Part shown: in pieces, positions 25,638 through 34,801 of the stretch | Numbering within the stretch: the stretch's first letter is position 1 | Layout of the letters: every line of letters begins with the position of its first letter | From: Methanolobus psychrotolerans | Lineage (GTDB): Archaea > Halobacteriota > Methanosarcinia > Methanosarcinales > Methanosarcinaceae | Length of the DNA: 64,000 nt | Assembly (NCBI RefSeq): GCF_002243045.1 | Contig: NZ_MBKP01000019.1 | Location: 1 to 64,000, forward strand | Direction of reading: 5' to 3' | The notes under the pieces: generated by a model | The model's database searches: none | Told to the model about the DNA's origin: nothing | Seen by the model: only the letters and a program-made list of their open reading frames with translations | Program-made: the position numbers and the translations under genes

Positions 25638-28013
25638 TCATTGGGTACTTGCCTCCAGAATGTTCTTAAGAACATCTTTTTTTGATAAGTTGCTCTTTTT
25701 AAGCGCTGTCATATAGAGTCTCCTCTTTTCCCGGAACTTGTCAAGTGAAACGATCACCGGCGGGAAGATTACAAATGTTGCAAGTAAGGCAAGTGCTACA
25801 TTCATAACTGTGACAAAACCGAAATTACTTGTTATTGAGAATGGCGATGCAATGAGCGCTGAGAAACCAAACACGGTTGTCAGGCCGGATGTTACAATCG
25901 CCTTACCGATCTTAACACTTGCTTCCTGCATTGCAGCTTCGGGATCCACACCTTTATCCCTTTCCTCAAAATAACGTTCCATCATCAAAATGGCATATTC
26001 CGAACCAACACCGAGTATCAGCGCACCTAGCGTTGCCGTCATTGGAGTATATTCAATTCCGGTGTAATACATGAGCCCGCCTGACCAACCCACAACCATA
26101 AACATGGTTACAACCGGTGTCAGGGCTTTTAGGAAGTCCCTGTATATTACGAGCAGACCAAAGAAAACCAGCACTATTCCAATCATTGTCATGAGTACCC
26201 GGCCAGAAGTAAGAGCAGAAATGACTTCTACAAAAACAACTGAGTTGCCGGTTATAGTCACACTTGTTCCTGGAGGAGGGGCCATCCAGAGAATATCCTC
26301 TTCGACTAGATCTGATATCACCTCTATTCCTTCAAGGCCAAGTTCACTCATTGCATTTCCAATATTAAGATTTAGAAGAACAATGGTATTTCCATGAAGG
26401 TAGGCTTCTTTTTGGGTGTCTGAAAACTGCTCGTATATAACTACGAGCTCTTGGGAACTATGGGGGATGGTACCGGAATTCGCCTGTTTTACAAGGTCCA
26501 CAATGCTGGATGATCCGTATATGTGACTTCGGCTATCAACTTCATGTTGTGAGAATTCATCGATCCATTCCAGTAAAGCAGGGTCAGTGTTGTCATCAGT
26601 CGTTATGATGAGATTTAACTGGTCATCCCCGCCCAGTATCTCGCCCATATGTTTCATATCAAGAAGTGCAGGCATATCCGATGGTACAAATGTCTGGGTG
26701 TCGGTCTGAATAGGCACCATTGTATCCACGTAAAGTCCGCCCACACAGAAAAAACCGGCAATGACTAAAATCATGAATGGATGTTTCAGTGATAGTGTGG
26801 TAATCCTTTTTAAGTTCTTTTCAAGAAAATCTGGCTCAGGGGGCTCTTCTGTCACCATAACAACATTATTAGAAGAGTTTCCCTTCAATCCTAATTTCCC
26901 AAGTATGTTCTTTTCAGAGACCTTGTGGAATCCGTAAAGAATAGTTACTCCTATGAAAAGTGATGAAATGAAGCACATTACAATTCCAATGATCAGAAGC
27001 TTTCCGAAGTCCTGGATCATCGGAACGGAAGATGTGAACAGAGAGAAGAAACCAAGAGCTGTAATGATAAGCGCAATCAGAACTGCGGGGCCTGTGTGTT
27101 TAATAGTATCGATTACAGCTTCTTCATCAGTGTTTCCGCGTGCGAGTTCTTCCTCTATTCTGCTATGGAACTGGATGGCATAATCTATACCAATACCTAT
27201 GAGAACCGGGAAAGCCGCCATGGAGACCATAGACATAGGAATTCCAAGGAAACCCATCGCCCCAAACGTGAAAATTATACCAACCAATACTATAGGCAGG
27301 GGAAGTAATCTCCACCTCACATGTTTGAACACCAGATAAAGTACAACTATCATCAAAATAATGGATAATAACAACAATAATCCCATGCTGCTGGTCATTT
27401 CATCGTTCATGGCAATGTTGAAGGCCGGATCACCGGTTACAATTATATTGTAGTCAGCAGGGAAATTTGCAAGTCCTATAGAGACCTCAGTCTCCCGGAG
27501 TATTTCCTCCTTAGTAGAATCTGATGCTGTGGCTTCAAGGACCACAGACATTACAGCATGCGTGCCATCTGGCATGAGAACAGCAGGCATATATGAATCA
27601 ATAATTTCATCGATAACTGCATTGTCATCTGGAATTGTACTTTTGCCAGTCATCTGATAGTTGACTTCTGTTATAATAGTTGACGGGGATGTTACAGTTA
27701 TAACACCAGGAATTCTTTGAACTGAAATGTATGCCCTGTCAAAAGCTTTCAGGAGCTCCGGGTCAGTAACATCACTTCCCTCCACCATAATAACAATGGA
27801 TTCTGTGCCGAACAGATTCAGATACAGGTGATCAAAATTCTGGTAGAGCTTTGAATCCTTATCTACAAAAGTGTCTGTACCGGAAGCCATTCCGATCAAC
27901 TGGGCACCCTGGAAAGAAATAATAATCAAAAGCAGTGCTATCAATACGATAGGTACCGTATTGTCTTCTACGAAGACACCCAGCTTTTCAAAGATATTTT
28001 TTATGATTAACAC
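25638..28013 (-). CDS. RND/MmpL-like exporter (HAE3 type)
   Basis: A 791-aa transporter with twelve predicted helices in two similar halves, each with a large extracytoplasmic loop (about residues 40-200 and 410-570) and the SSD-like FGAMGFLGIPMSMVSMAAFPVLIGIGIDY and GALILGVGSEYAILMMERYFEERDKG regions. Archaeal HAE3 pumps are linked to hopanoid- or lipid-like substrates in related systems; the substrate here is unknown. The start is unclear: GTG 28013 overlaps the Shine-Dalgarno AAGGAG, while ATA 28004 has normal spacing and gives MKNIFEKLG-like text. Confidence 0.88.
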   Translation of the reverse strand: MLIIKNIFEKLGVFVEDNTVPIVLIALLLIIISFQGAQLIGMASGTDTFVDKDSKLYQNFDHLYLNLFGTESIVIMVEGSDVTDPELLKAFDRAYISVQRIPGVITVTSPSTIITEVNYQMTGKSTIPDDNAVIDEIIDSYMPAVLMPDGTHAVMSVVLEATASDSTKEEILRETEVSIGLANFPADYNIIVTGDPAFNIAMNDEMTSSMGLLLLLSIILMIVVLYLVFKHVRWRLLPLPIVLVGIIFTFGAMGFLGIPMSMVSMAAFPVLIGIGIDYAIQFHSRIEEELARGNTDEEAVIDTIKHTGPAVLIALIITALGFFSLFTSSVPMIQDFGKLLIIGIVMCFISSLFIGVTILYGFHKVSEKNILGKLGLKGNSSNNVVMVTEEPPEPDFLEKNLKRITTLSLKHPFMILVIAGFFCVGGLYVDTMVPIQTDTQTFVPSDMPALLDMKHMGEILGGDDQLNLIITTDDNTDPALLEWIDEFSQHEVDSRSHIYGSSSIVDLVKQANSGTIPHSSQELVVIYEQFSDTQKEAYLHGNTIVLLNLNIGNAMSELGLEGIEVISDLVEEDILWMAPPPGTSVTITGNSVVFVEVISALTSGRVLMTMIGIVLVFFGLLVIYRDFLKALTPVVTMFMVVGWSGGLMYYTGIEYTPMTATLGALILGVGSEYAILMMERYFEERDKGVDPEAAMQEASVKIGKAIVTSGLTTVFGFSALIASPFSITSNFGFVTVMNVALALLATFVIFPPVIVSLDKFREKRRLYMTALKKSNLSKKDVLKNILEASTQ

Positions 28014-28050
28014 TCCTTATGTTTAATTATGATAATAAAAAAACTCCATA

Positions 28051-28063
28051 ATAGTTGTTTTAA
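28051..28063. promoter_or_regulatory. ATAGTTGTTTTAA element, copy near the exporter
   Basis: The same 13-mer occurs at 28893-28905 before the second TrmB gene, and a one-base-longer relative (ATAGTTGTTATTAA) at 28201-28214. All lie in the AT-rich region between the divergent exporter and TrmB genes, so they may be operators for a common regulator. The chance of coincidence in such AT-rich DNA is not negligible. Confidence 0.35.
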
Positions 28064-28219
28064 TATAAACTTGAATACCTTATTAAATATATATAAAGAT
28101 TTTACCCTTCAATAAACTGATAAATAGTTAAAATTGGTTCAATTGGACCGGTAAAATAAAGAAGAAACACATAATACAAAAAGTGTGCACCATCACTTTA
28201 ATAGTTGTTATTAAAAACA

Positions 28220-28329
28220 AGGTTTGAGACATCCTGAAAAGGATGCCTCGTTTGGGGGTTGGATAGGGTGGTACTAACGACACGACAAGCGTGTTGTTGA
28301 TGGTACACAATATGTAAAACATTGTTTTT
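28220..28329 (+). ncRNA. Candidate structured RNA between exporter and TrmB genes
   Basis: Three consecutive hairpins. GAGACATCCT (28226-28235) pairs with AGGATGCCTC (28240-28249) around a GAAA tetraloop with one A-C mismatch. 28271-28284 pairs with 28290-28306 around ACAAG, with G-U wobbles and a 3-nt bulge. 28307-28315 pairs with 28319-28325 and runs into TTTTT, as in a terminator. GNRA loop, wobbles and U-tract favour the plus strand, although the mismatch would pair as G-U on the minus. It could instead be a decayed mobile-element end. Confidence 0.4.
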
Positions 28330-28569
28330 AGTAGATAAGTCTTTCGATATATCGACAGAACAGACATATTATTCATTAGTTAGTTAATGATAACTCGAAA
28401 CGAATAGATACACAAATATAATAAGTGACCAGAAATTTTGGATAAATAGGCAAAATTCAAACAAATGTATTCTGGGAGAATTGTATATACAGCAGTTCAA
28501 TATAAGGATTTCACTCCGTAAAAAACCGACAAACCGGGACATTATAAATATTAAACTAATAAAACAGCC

Positions 28570-28764
28570 TTATCCCTCAAAATCCCGGACCAGTTTTTCC
28601 GAAACAATCCTTGTGTGCCGATCTTCCATCAATGAGGACAGATTTATTTTTGTTTCGTTTATCCAGTCATCATCCAGATTTCGAACAGACATCTCATCCA
28701 TATGGGCTTTCAATATTTCCACAGAAGATGCTGATTTTTGTGAGTTTGCTGAATTTGAACCCAT
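28570..28764 (-). CDS. Small protein of unknown function (64 aa)
   Basis: It starts at ATG 28764 with AAAGGTG 6 nt upstream. The 64-aa product (MGSNSANSQKSASSVEIL...) is soluble, acidic in the middle (RNLDDDW) and ends KLVRDFEG. It has no cysteines or transmembrane segment and no recognised family. A good ribosome site and normal codon use make it a plausible gene in an otherwise empty 900-bp region. It is oriented toward the structured region at 28.2-28.3 kb. Confidence 0.5.
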   Translation of the reverse strand: MGSNSANSQKSASSVEILKAHMDEMSVRNLDDDWINETKINLSSLMEDRHTRIVSEKLVRDFEG

Positions 28765-28892
28765 TGTAAAACACCTTTTCAATTATCCCTACAAATTCCA
28801 GACTATGTATCGACAAGTATGACGATGGGTTGAATAGATATAAAGATATCCGTTTAAGATATGCGTTTTAGTTCCATATTAAAAACATCTTT

Positions 28893-28905
28893 ATAGTTGT
28901 TTTAA
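28893..28905. promoter_or_regulatory. ATAGTTGTTTTAA element, copy near the second TrmB gene
   Basis: Second exact copy of the 13-mer at 28051-28063, here 55-67 nt before the TrmB start codon. It would suit autoregulation together with control of the divergent exporter cluster. This is inference from position and repetition only. Confidence 0.35.
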
Positions 28906-28959
28906 CTTACATATTAATAAGGATCATACCTGTACAAAAACTAACAAAGAGTGAAAAAC

Positions 28960-29811
28960 ATGGACAATGAAAGGGCATTAAGGGATTTAGGATTAACAAA
29001 ATACGAAGCATCTGCATATACAACCCTGTTAAAAGAAGGAATAACAGGTGCTCAGGAACTATCCCGCAAATCCGACATACCAGTAGGAAAGATATACGAA
29101 GTGCTTTCCAACCTAAATAACATAGGACTTGTGGAGTTCCAGAGATCAAGACCCCGAAAGTACAAAGCAGTCAAACCTACAATAGCCCTTAATAACCTCT
29201 ACACAAAAAAAGAAGAAGATACAAAAAATGAGCTGGAGAATTTTAAATTAAAAGTTGCAGAGCTGGAAACCAGATTCTCAAATGTTGCCCAGCCAGACCA
29301 CACCGAAATACAATTCTGGTCCACCATGATAGGTGAAGAAGACATCATAAAGAATATGAAGCATATGCTGGATGAAACCGAAAAAGAAATACTGCATGTG
29401 AAGCCGGCAAGTATCACGAAGATATTACAAAAACAAAAATGCATCGATCCAAAGACGCTTATCCCAACTATTATTGAGGAGTTTATAAAAGCTGCAGAGA
29501 AAGGGATCAAAATAAAAACCATTGTCCCTGAACAAATATTCCTAATTGGTCTGAAAGAAAAATATGAAAAAATACAGGACCCCATGATCAGAACAATGAT
29601 AAAAAAGAACATAGAGATAAAGCTTCTTGACTGTGAATATGACTTCATACTCATTGATGAATACATTACCCACATACCAATTCACGATCCCCTACAGCCA
29701 AAGAAGATGTTCGGAGAACTGAAAGTATACGACAAGGAATATGCAGGCAAACTGAAAGAGAAATTTGAGGAGCTTTGGACTAAGGGAATAAAAGGAGAAC
29801 TGAACTTCTGA
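28960..29811 (+). CDS. TrmB-family transcriptional regulator
   Basis: A 283-aa regulator. Residues 1-70 form the TrmB winged helix (RALRDLGLTKYEASAYTTLL, KIYEVLSNLNNIGLVEFQ). A short coiled coil (about 85-110) and an effector domain follow. The ATG at 28960 is preceded by GAGTG; a GTG three codons earlier is an alternative. It diverges from the exporter cluster and lies just before the 623-aa repeat protein, so it may control either. The ligand is unknown. Confidence 0.85.
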   Translation: MDNERALRDLGLTKYEASAYTTLLKEGITGAQELSRKSDIPVGKIYEVLSNLNNIGLVEFQRSRPRKYKAVKPTIALNNLYTKKEEDTKNELENFKLKVAELETRFSNVAQPDHTEIQFWSTMIGEEDIIKNMKHMLDETEKEILHVKPASITKILQKQKCIDPKTLIPTIIEEFIKAAEKGIKIKTIVPEQIFLIGLKEKYEKIQDPMIRTMIKKNIEIKLLDCEYDFILIDEYITHIPIHDPLQPKKMFGELKVYDKEYAGKLKEKFEELWTKGIKGELNF

Positions 29812-29906
29812 ATACTCTGTTTTAAAATATAGGCAAAGTATATATTATAAGCAGCCTATAAAATTAAAGAAGTCCTTTTAAGTAATCCGGGGTGGAGACT
29901 ACATTT

Positions 29907-29986
29907 ATGGATAGGCGATCCATTTCATAGTGGTACACGTAAACAGGGGGGCCTGTCACTTTTGGATAACAAAAGGAAAGGACAGG
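29907..29986 (+). promoter_or_regulatory. Leader with alternative hairpins before the 623-aa gene
   Basis: ATGGAT (29907-29912) pairs with ATCCAT (29918-29923). Then ACAGG (29943-29947) can pair with CCTGT (29952-29956), or CCTGTC (29952-29957) can pair with GACAGG (29981-29986). The second pairing ends directly against the GAGG Shine-Dalgarno at 29986-29989. The two pairings share the same bases and exclude each other, the geometry of a translational switch. No known riboswitch class is recognised. Confidence 0.4.
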
Positions 29987-29996
29987 AGGAAAAAAT

Positions 29997-31868
29997 ATGG
30001 CATGGTATGATGTTGTACTTGGTGTTGCTACAGGTGGTCTATATACAGCTGGAAAAGCTATCTATCAGGCAGGAAATGCAGCAGAATCTGCAGGAAATGC
30101 AGCCGAAGAAGCAGGAATGGCACTTGCAGTGATCGGTTCTACTATACAGGCTGTGGGAGAGCAGCTTGAATCTACACTAAAAGAAGCAGAAGAGCTCCTT
30201 ACAATACAAAGACTTACACCTCGAAGTGAAGCGGACCTCTGGGATGAGGAAAAAGCAAGGCTCACTTCCCTGAAACAGGAAAAGACAAGGCTTGAAAACA
30301 AACTCAAGGAGAAAGGAGTAAGCAATACAGGTAGTTTTGATTTTAATTTCTGGGATCTTATTACCAACTTCAATGATGTAATGGAAACATTCCAGCTACT
30401 GGCAAGGCTTGCAGCTGTAAATAAGGAGATCCACGACATCTTCTATCAGGAACCAGGCGTGCTCACCACAGGCATATATAATGCCAAGGAAGTGCTCGAG
30501 CGTGTCAACACAATTGAACAGCCGATGATAGAAGACATACTAGCATCACTTGACGATAACCTTGATGTGAGCGAAGAGGTACTTCAGGAAGTAAAGAAAC
30601 TCTTTATCACAAAGAAAAAAGTACCGGTTTCAATTACAGAACTCAGCCCTTCAATAAGGGATCAGCTGGAAATGCTCCGCAATGATAAGCTCTACTTTGA
30701 AAAACTTATCTCTAGAAAGGACATAATCACAGCACAATTATCAGACATAATTAGAGTCCATCCTGAAAATAGGTACGAGATATCAGTCGGATCCATCAAG
30801 GTACCTAAAGAGAACATCTACGCCAGCAACATCCTTGACGAGGTAATGAATGCTGCCAATATGATCGATACTGACATCAGTATAATAGATGTGGTAAATG
30901 ACGACATCAATATCACAGATATTATTGATGTAAAGGATAACAATGTGCATATTGGAGCCGGTGATGTCGTCGCAATTGACAAAGAAAAACTGGAAGACAA
31001 TATTAACATCATTAACATAAAGGATGAAACAAAAAATGTAGATTCAAGTACAGTCAACCGGACTGTAAGGAACCTAAGTTCACAGCCCATAATGCGAACC
31101 ACGGCGGCAACAGCTGCAACCGGCATTAAAACAAAAGCTGCAAACATTTCCGCAGTAGATATGGCCAGGATGGCAACTGCTGTCAGCAAATCACCCGGAT
31201 ATGCAATGTCTGTGATGCAGCCCCATGGTGCAAAGATTGCAGCATCCCTCAGTACCAAATTTGACGGATACCAGCGAAATTATGACCTGCTCAAAGCCCA
31301 GAAGGCATTCTATTTCAGGCAATCCCTGAAAATGGAAAAGAAATACGAGCTGCTGTCGAATGAGTGGGTTGAAGAACCCGGTGTCGTCCCAAAGACACTG
31401 GATGAACTGCATGGTGTGCTCAGCAATTTAAGAACAGAGGAACAGCCACGTATAGATATGTTCCTTGATACGCTGAACACGAATATCCCCCAGACACTCA
31501 ACGAACTGAACGGTGTACTTGGAACCTTCAGGACCGAAGAACAGCCGCGTATCGATATCCTCCTTGATAGCCTGAGCACGAACATCCCTCAGACGCTTGA
31601 CGGACTTAATGGAGTGCTCCAGAATGTCAGAACAGAGGAGCAGCCGCGTATCGACCTGATACTGGACAATGTCAACGCCAACCTTGAAGAATCAAAACAG
31701 ACCCTTTCAAAAGCCAACGATACAATGGACTCAGTGAAAAATGCCCTTTCAATACTGGACTTTGACACAAAGTACCTGAAACTGGGTGGCATGGTCATTG
31801 GCGGATTAATAGTCCTTGACCTTTTCGTAGGATTTATAGTGCTTATAAGGATGGCACTTGGATTTTAA
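29997..31868 (+). CDS. Repeat-containing coiled-coil membrane protein, unknown family
   Basis: A 623-aa protein, no family recognised. The N-terminus is Ala/Gly-rich and amphipathic (about 1-60). Helical charged regions follow. Residues about 280-350 are rich in alternating Ile/Asp/Asn (DDINITDIIDVKDNN) and may form a beta solenoid. Residues 465-563 are three 33-residue repeats (consensus PQTLDELNGVL then RTEEQPRID), with a distant fourth copy at about 157-189. One C-terminal transmembrane helix (about 596-620) closes it. It is convergent with clpB, and its leader may be regulated. Confidence 0.85.
   Translation: MAWYDVVLGVATGGLYTAGKAIYQAGNAAESAGNAAEEAGMALAVIGSTIQAVGEQLESTLKEAEELLTIQRLTPRSEADLWDEEKARLTSLKQEKTRLENKLKEKGVSNTGSFDFNFWDLITNFNDVMETFQLLARLAAVNKEIHDIFYQEPGVLTTGIYNAKEVLERVNTIEQPMIEDILASLDDNLDVSEEVLQEVKKLFITKKKVPVSITELSPSIRDQLEMLRNDKLYFEKLISRKDIITAQLSDIIRVHPENRYEISVGSIKVPKENIYASNILDEVMNAANMIDTDISIIDVVNDDINITDIIDVKDNNVHIGAGDVVAIDKEKLEDNINIINIKDETKNVDSSTVNRTVRNLSSQPIMRTTAATAATGIKTKAANISAVDMARMATAVSKSPGYAMSVMQPHGAKIAASLSTKFDGYQRNYDLLKAQKAFYFRQSLKMEKKYELLSNEWVEEPGVVPKTLDELHGVLSNLRTEEQPRIDMFLDTLNTNIPQTLNELNGVLGTFRTEEQPRIDILLDSLSTNIPQTLDGLNGVLQNVRTEEQPRIDLILDNVNANLEESKQTLSKANDTMDSVKNALSILDFDTKYLKLGGMVIGGLIVLDLFVGFIVLIRMALGF
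31389..31685 (+). repeat. Three 99-bp in-frame tandem repeats
   Basis: 31389-31487, 31488-31586 and 31587-31685 each encode 33 residues around RTEEQPRID, with all three keeping the same length. The copies differ at many third positions, so they are not very recent. They lie in the helical C-terminal part of the 623-aa protein. Confidence 0.85.
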
Positions 31869-31895
31869 GTACGTAAACTGAAAAGTAAAAATGAC

Positions 31896-31914
31896 GGTTG
31901 CTTATAAAGCAACC
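31896..31914. terminator. Bidirectional terminator hairpin
   Basis: GGTTGCTT-ATA-AAGCAACC is a perfect 8-bp stem between the convergent repeat-protein and clpB genes. It is flanked by an A-run on the left and TCATTTTTAA on the right, giving U-rich tails in both directions. Confidence 0.7.
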
Positions 31915-31956
31915 TGTCTCCTCATTTTTAATTCGATATTTTATTGATCTTGTAGA

Positions 31957-34614
31957 TTATTCTGCGGACTTCACATCAACAAGCAATTCTGCACCATTGC
32001 TATCCACATGCACAGTGGAACCTTCCGGCACCTCACCTGCAACGATGAGCTTGGCGATCCGGGTCTCAACCTCATTCTGAATGACCCTCTTCAGCGGCCT
32101 TGCACCGAAGGTCTCACTGTACCCTGCCTTTGAAAGATAGACTTTTGCAGCATCCGTTATTTCAAGGCTGATACGCTTGCCTCTGAGCCTTTCAACAAGG
32201 TCTGCAACCTTGATGTCAACGATCTTTACAAGCTCCTGTGGCTTCAATGTGTGGAAGATCGCTATCTCATCAACACGATTAAGGAACTCCGGCCTGAAAT
32301 ACTTGCCAAGTTCTGCCATAGCACGCAACTGCAAGGTGGCATAATCCACAACTTTGGAACCCTTTACCTGATCAGGAAGCCCCTGTTCCGGACGGGAAAG
32401 CTCTTCACCGGACTTCAACAGTTCAGTAAGATCACCGCCGAAGATGTTAGAGGTCATGATTATCAGAGTGTTCTTGAAATCCACGGTCCTTCCCTTTGAA
32501 TCAGTTAACCTGCCATCATCAAGGATCTGCAGCATGACATTGAATACATCCGGATGAGCCTTTTCGATCTCATCGAAGAGCACGACCGAGTATGGCCTCC
32601 TGCGCACTGCTTCAGTTAGCTGCCCGCCTTCCTCGTGTCCGATATAACCAGGAGGTGCACCTATCATCCTTGCAACGGTGTGCTTTTCCATGTATTCTGA
32701 CATGTCAATGCGCACCATGTTATTCTCATTATCGAACAGTTCAGCCGCAAGTGCCTTCACAAGTTCGGTCTTACCAACACCGGTCGGACCAAGGAATATG
32801 AAACTTCCAATTGGACGTTTCGGGTCCTTGATGCCTGCATAGTTGCGTATAACAGCATCAGCCACCGCCTTGACGGCTTCCCCCTGGCCGATTATACGCC
32901 TGTGGAGATTATCCTCGAAATGAACGAGCTTTTCGCGCTGGCCTTCTATGAGCCGTGTGACCGGTATGTGAGTCCACTGGCTTACGACCTCTGCGATATC
33001 CTCTTCACCCACCTCTTCGCTCAGGAGCATCTCACCCTGCATCCCCTGAAGTTTCTTTTCCTCTTCCTTATATTCATGTTCTAATGGAGTGAGGACGCCA
33101 TACCTCAGCCTGGAAGCAAGTTCAAGATTGGCGTCGTTCTCAGCGAGTTCATACTGAACCTTGGCATCTTCTATCTGCTGCTTCAAGGCACCAAGCTTTG
33201 CAATGGCTTCTTTCTCGCGGCCCCATCTGGCCCGCATTGCATCGGATTCAGCTCTGATGTCTGCAAGTTCCTTTTCAAGGACTTCCAGACGATCCTTTGA
33301 AGCTGCATCCTTCTCCATTTTGAGTGCCTCACGCTCGATCTCAAGCTGCATAATCTTACGATCAGCTTCATCAAGTTCCGCAGGCTTGCTATCAATTGCA
33401 GTTCTTTTCTTTGCAGCAGCTTCGTCTACAAGGTCAATGGCCTTGTCAGGAAGGAACCTGTCTGCGATATAGCGGTTGCTCATAACAGCAGCAGCAACAA
33501 GTGCGGAGTCCTTCAGGCGCACACCGTGATGGACCTCATACTTCTCCTTCAGACCACGGAGAATGGAAATCGTATCTTCCACCGTAGGCTCCTCCACAAA
33601 AACCGGCAGGAATCTGCGTTCAAGTGCAGCATCCTTTTCGATATACTTACGGTACTCATCTACAGTTGTTGCACCGATACAATGCAGTTCACCACGGGCA
33701 AGCATCGGTTTCAGGAGATTTCCCGCATCCATGGCACCTTCTGTGGCACCTGCACCTACAATGGTGTGTATCTCATCTATGAACAGAATTATCTGGCCTT
33801 CAGAATCAGCAACTTCCTTGAGCACTGCCTTGAGCCTTTCCTCAAACTCACCCCTGAACTTCGCACCAGCAATAAGAGAACCCATATCAAGAGCTATGAT
33901 ACGCTTCTCCTTCATGGCATCCGGGACATCACGTTTTGCAATACGCTGTGCAAGTCCCTCGACGATTGCAGTCTTACCGACACCAGCCTCACCAATGAGC
34001 ACAGGATTGTTCTTCCTGCGACGTGAAAGGATCTCAACTGAGTGTCTTATCTCCTGGTCCCTGCCGATAACAGGGTCCAGTTTTCCCTGAGCGGCAAGTT
34101 CTGTGAAGTCTATGCCGTATTTCTTAAGTGGCTCCATTGTATCTTCCGGATTCTCTGAAGTAATTCTCCTATTCCCCCTTACCTGTTTGATAGCATCAAG
34201 CAACCGGTCACGTGTCACACCCTCGCTTGCAAGGATCTTACCGCAATGGCTATCCTTCTCCGCAACCATGCCAAGCAGTAGATGCTCAACGCTCACATAT
34301 TCATCCTTCATCTTCCCGGCTTCCTGCACAGCAGAATCAAGGACACGCCTCATAGTCTGTGTCATGTAGACCTGCTCACCACCAGGCCCGGAAACCTGTG
34401 GCAGGTTTGCGAGCAGGGACTCGACTTTCTGCTTCAGGCGATCCACAGGAACTTCCATATTATGCAGTAATGTGGTTACAAGTCCCCCGCTTTGCTCCAG
34501 CAACGCAAGGAACATATGCTCACAATCTATCTGCTGATTTCTATACCTTGCAGCAATAGTACCGGAGCCCTGGACAGCTTCCTGGGCTTTCTGTGTGAAA
34601 CGATTTAGATCCAT
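31957..34614 (-). CDS. clpB: ATP-dependent disaggregase ClpB
   Basis: A Hsp104/ClpB chaperone of 885 aa that extracts polypeptides from aggregates together with DnaK. Order: Clp N-domain (1-145), first AAA+ with Walker [10 protein letters not shown] (about residue 210), M-domain coiled coil (about 400-530), second AAA+ with GPTGVGKTE (about 610). The ATG at 34614 follows GGGAG and gives the family start [13 protein letters not shown]. Uncommon in archaea and probably acquired from bacteria. Part of the stress island with Hsp20 and GroEL. Confidence 0.96.
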   Translation of the reverse strand: MDLNRFTQKAQEAVQGSGTIAARYRNQQIDCEHMFLALLEQSGGLVTTLLHNMEVPVDRLKQKVESLLANLPQVSGPGGEQVYMTQTMRRVLDSAVQEAGKMKDEYVSVEHLLLGMVAEKDSHCGKILASEGVTRDRLLDAIKQVRGNRRITSENPEDTMEPLKKYGIDFTELAAQGKLDPVIGRDQEIRHSVEILSRRRKNNPVLIGEAGVGKTAIVEGLAQRIAKRDVPDAMKEKRIIALDMGSLIAGAKFRGEFEERLKAVLKEVADSEGQIILFIDEIHTIVGAGATEGAMDAGNLLKPMLARGELHCIGATTVDEYRKYIEKDAALERRFLPVFVEEPTVEDTISILRGLKEKYEVHHGVRLKDSALVAAAVMSNRYIADRFLPDKAIDLVDEAAAKKRTAIDSKPAELDEADRKIMQLEIEREALKMEKDAASKDRLEVLEKELADIRAESDAMRARWGREKEAIAKLGALKQQIEDAKVQYELAENDANLELASRLRYGVLTPLEHEYKEEEKKLQGMQGEMLLSEEVGEEDIAEVVSQWTHIPVTRLIEGQREKLVHFEDNLHRRIIGQGEAVKAVADAVIRNYAGIKDPKRPIGSFIFLGPTGVGKTELVKALAAELFDNENNMVRIDMSEYMEKHTVARMIGAPPGYIGHEEGGQLTEAVRRRPYSVVLFDEIEKAHPDVFNVMLQILDDGRLTDSKGRTVDFKNTLIIMTSNIFGGDLTELLKSGEELSRPEQGLPDQVKGSKVVDYATLQLRAMAELGKYFRPEFLNRVDEIAIFHTLKPQELVKIVDIKVADLVERLRGKRISLEITDAAKVYLSKAGYSETFGARPLKRVIQNEVETRIAKLIVAGEVPEGSTVHVDSNGAELLVDVKSAE

Positions 34615-34738
34615 TGTAAAAAACTCCCCGGGACAGTACATCCCATTATCCCATTCTTTAATTTCGAAAGATGAACTTAAATCACTTTTGATACGTTTTT
34701 TAAAGGCAGGTACTACCCGGACTTATGTATAAAAAGAA

Positions 34739-34780
34739 ATGCCTGCAAATATATCCCAAAATTTATTAATTTGCAGGCAT
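34739..34780 (-). terminator. Terminator hairpin after hsp20
   Basis: ATGCCTGCAAAT (34739-34750) and ATTTGCAGGCAT (34769-34780) form a perfect 12-bp stem with an 18-nt loop. On the minus strand TTTCTTTTTATA follows, so it suits termination of hsp20. It also lies in the clpB upstream region. Confidence 0.7.
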
Positions 34781-34801
34781 GACCACTCATGCAAATTGAA
34801 C

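Noticed and set aside
28220..28329. IS200/IS605-type transposon end
   Set aside because: The hairpins are suggestive, but no TnpA or TnpB fragment and no second end is seen nearby.
28128..28376. 82-residue open frame overlapping the hairpin region
   Set aside because: The composition is low in protein-like character and it covers the stems of the candidate RNA; there is no Shine-Dalgarno before its start.
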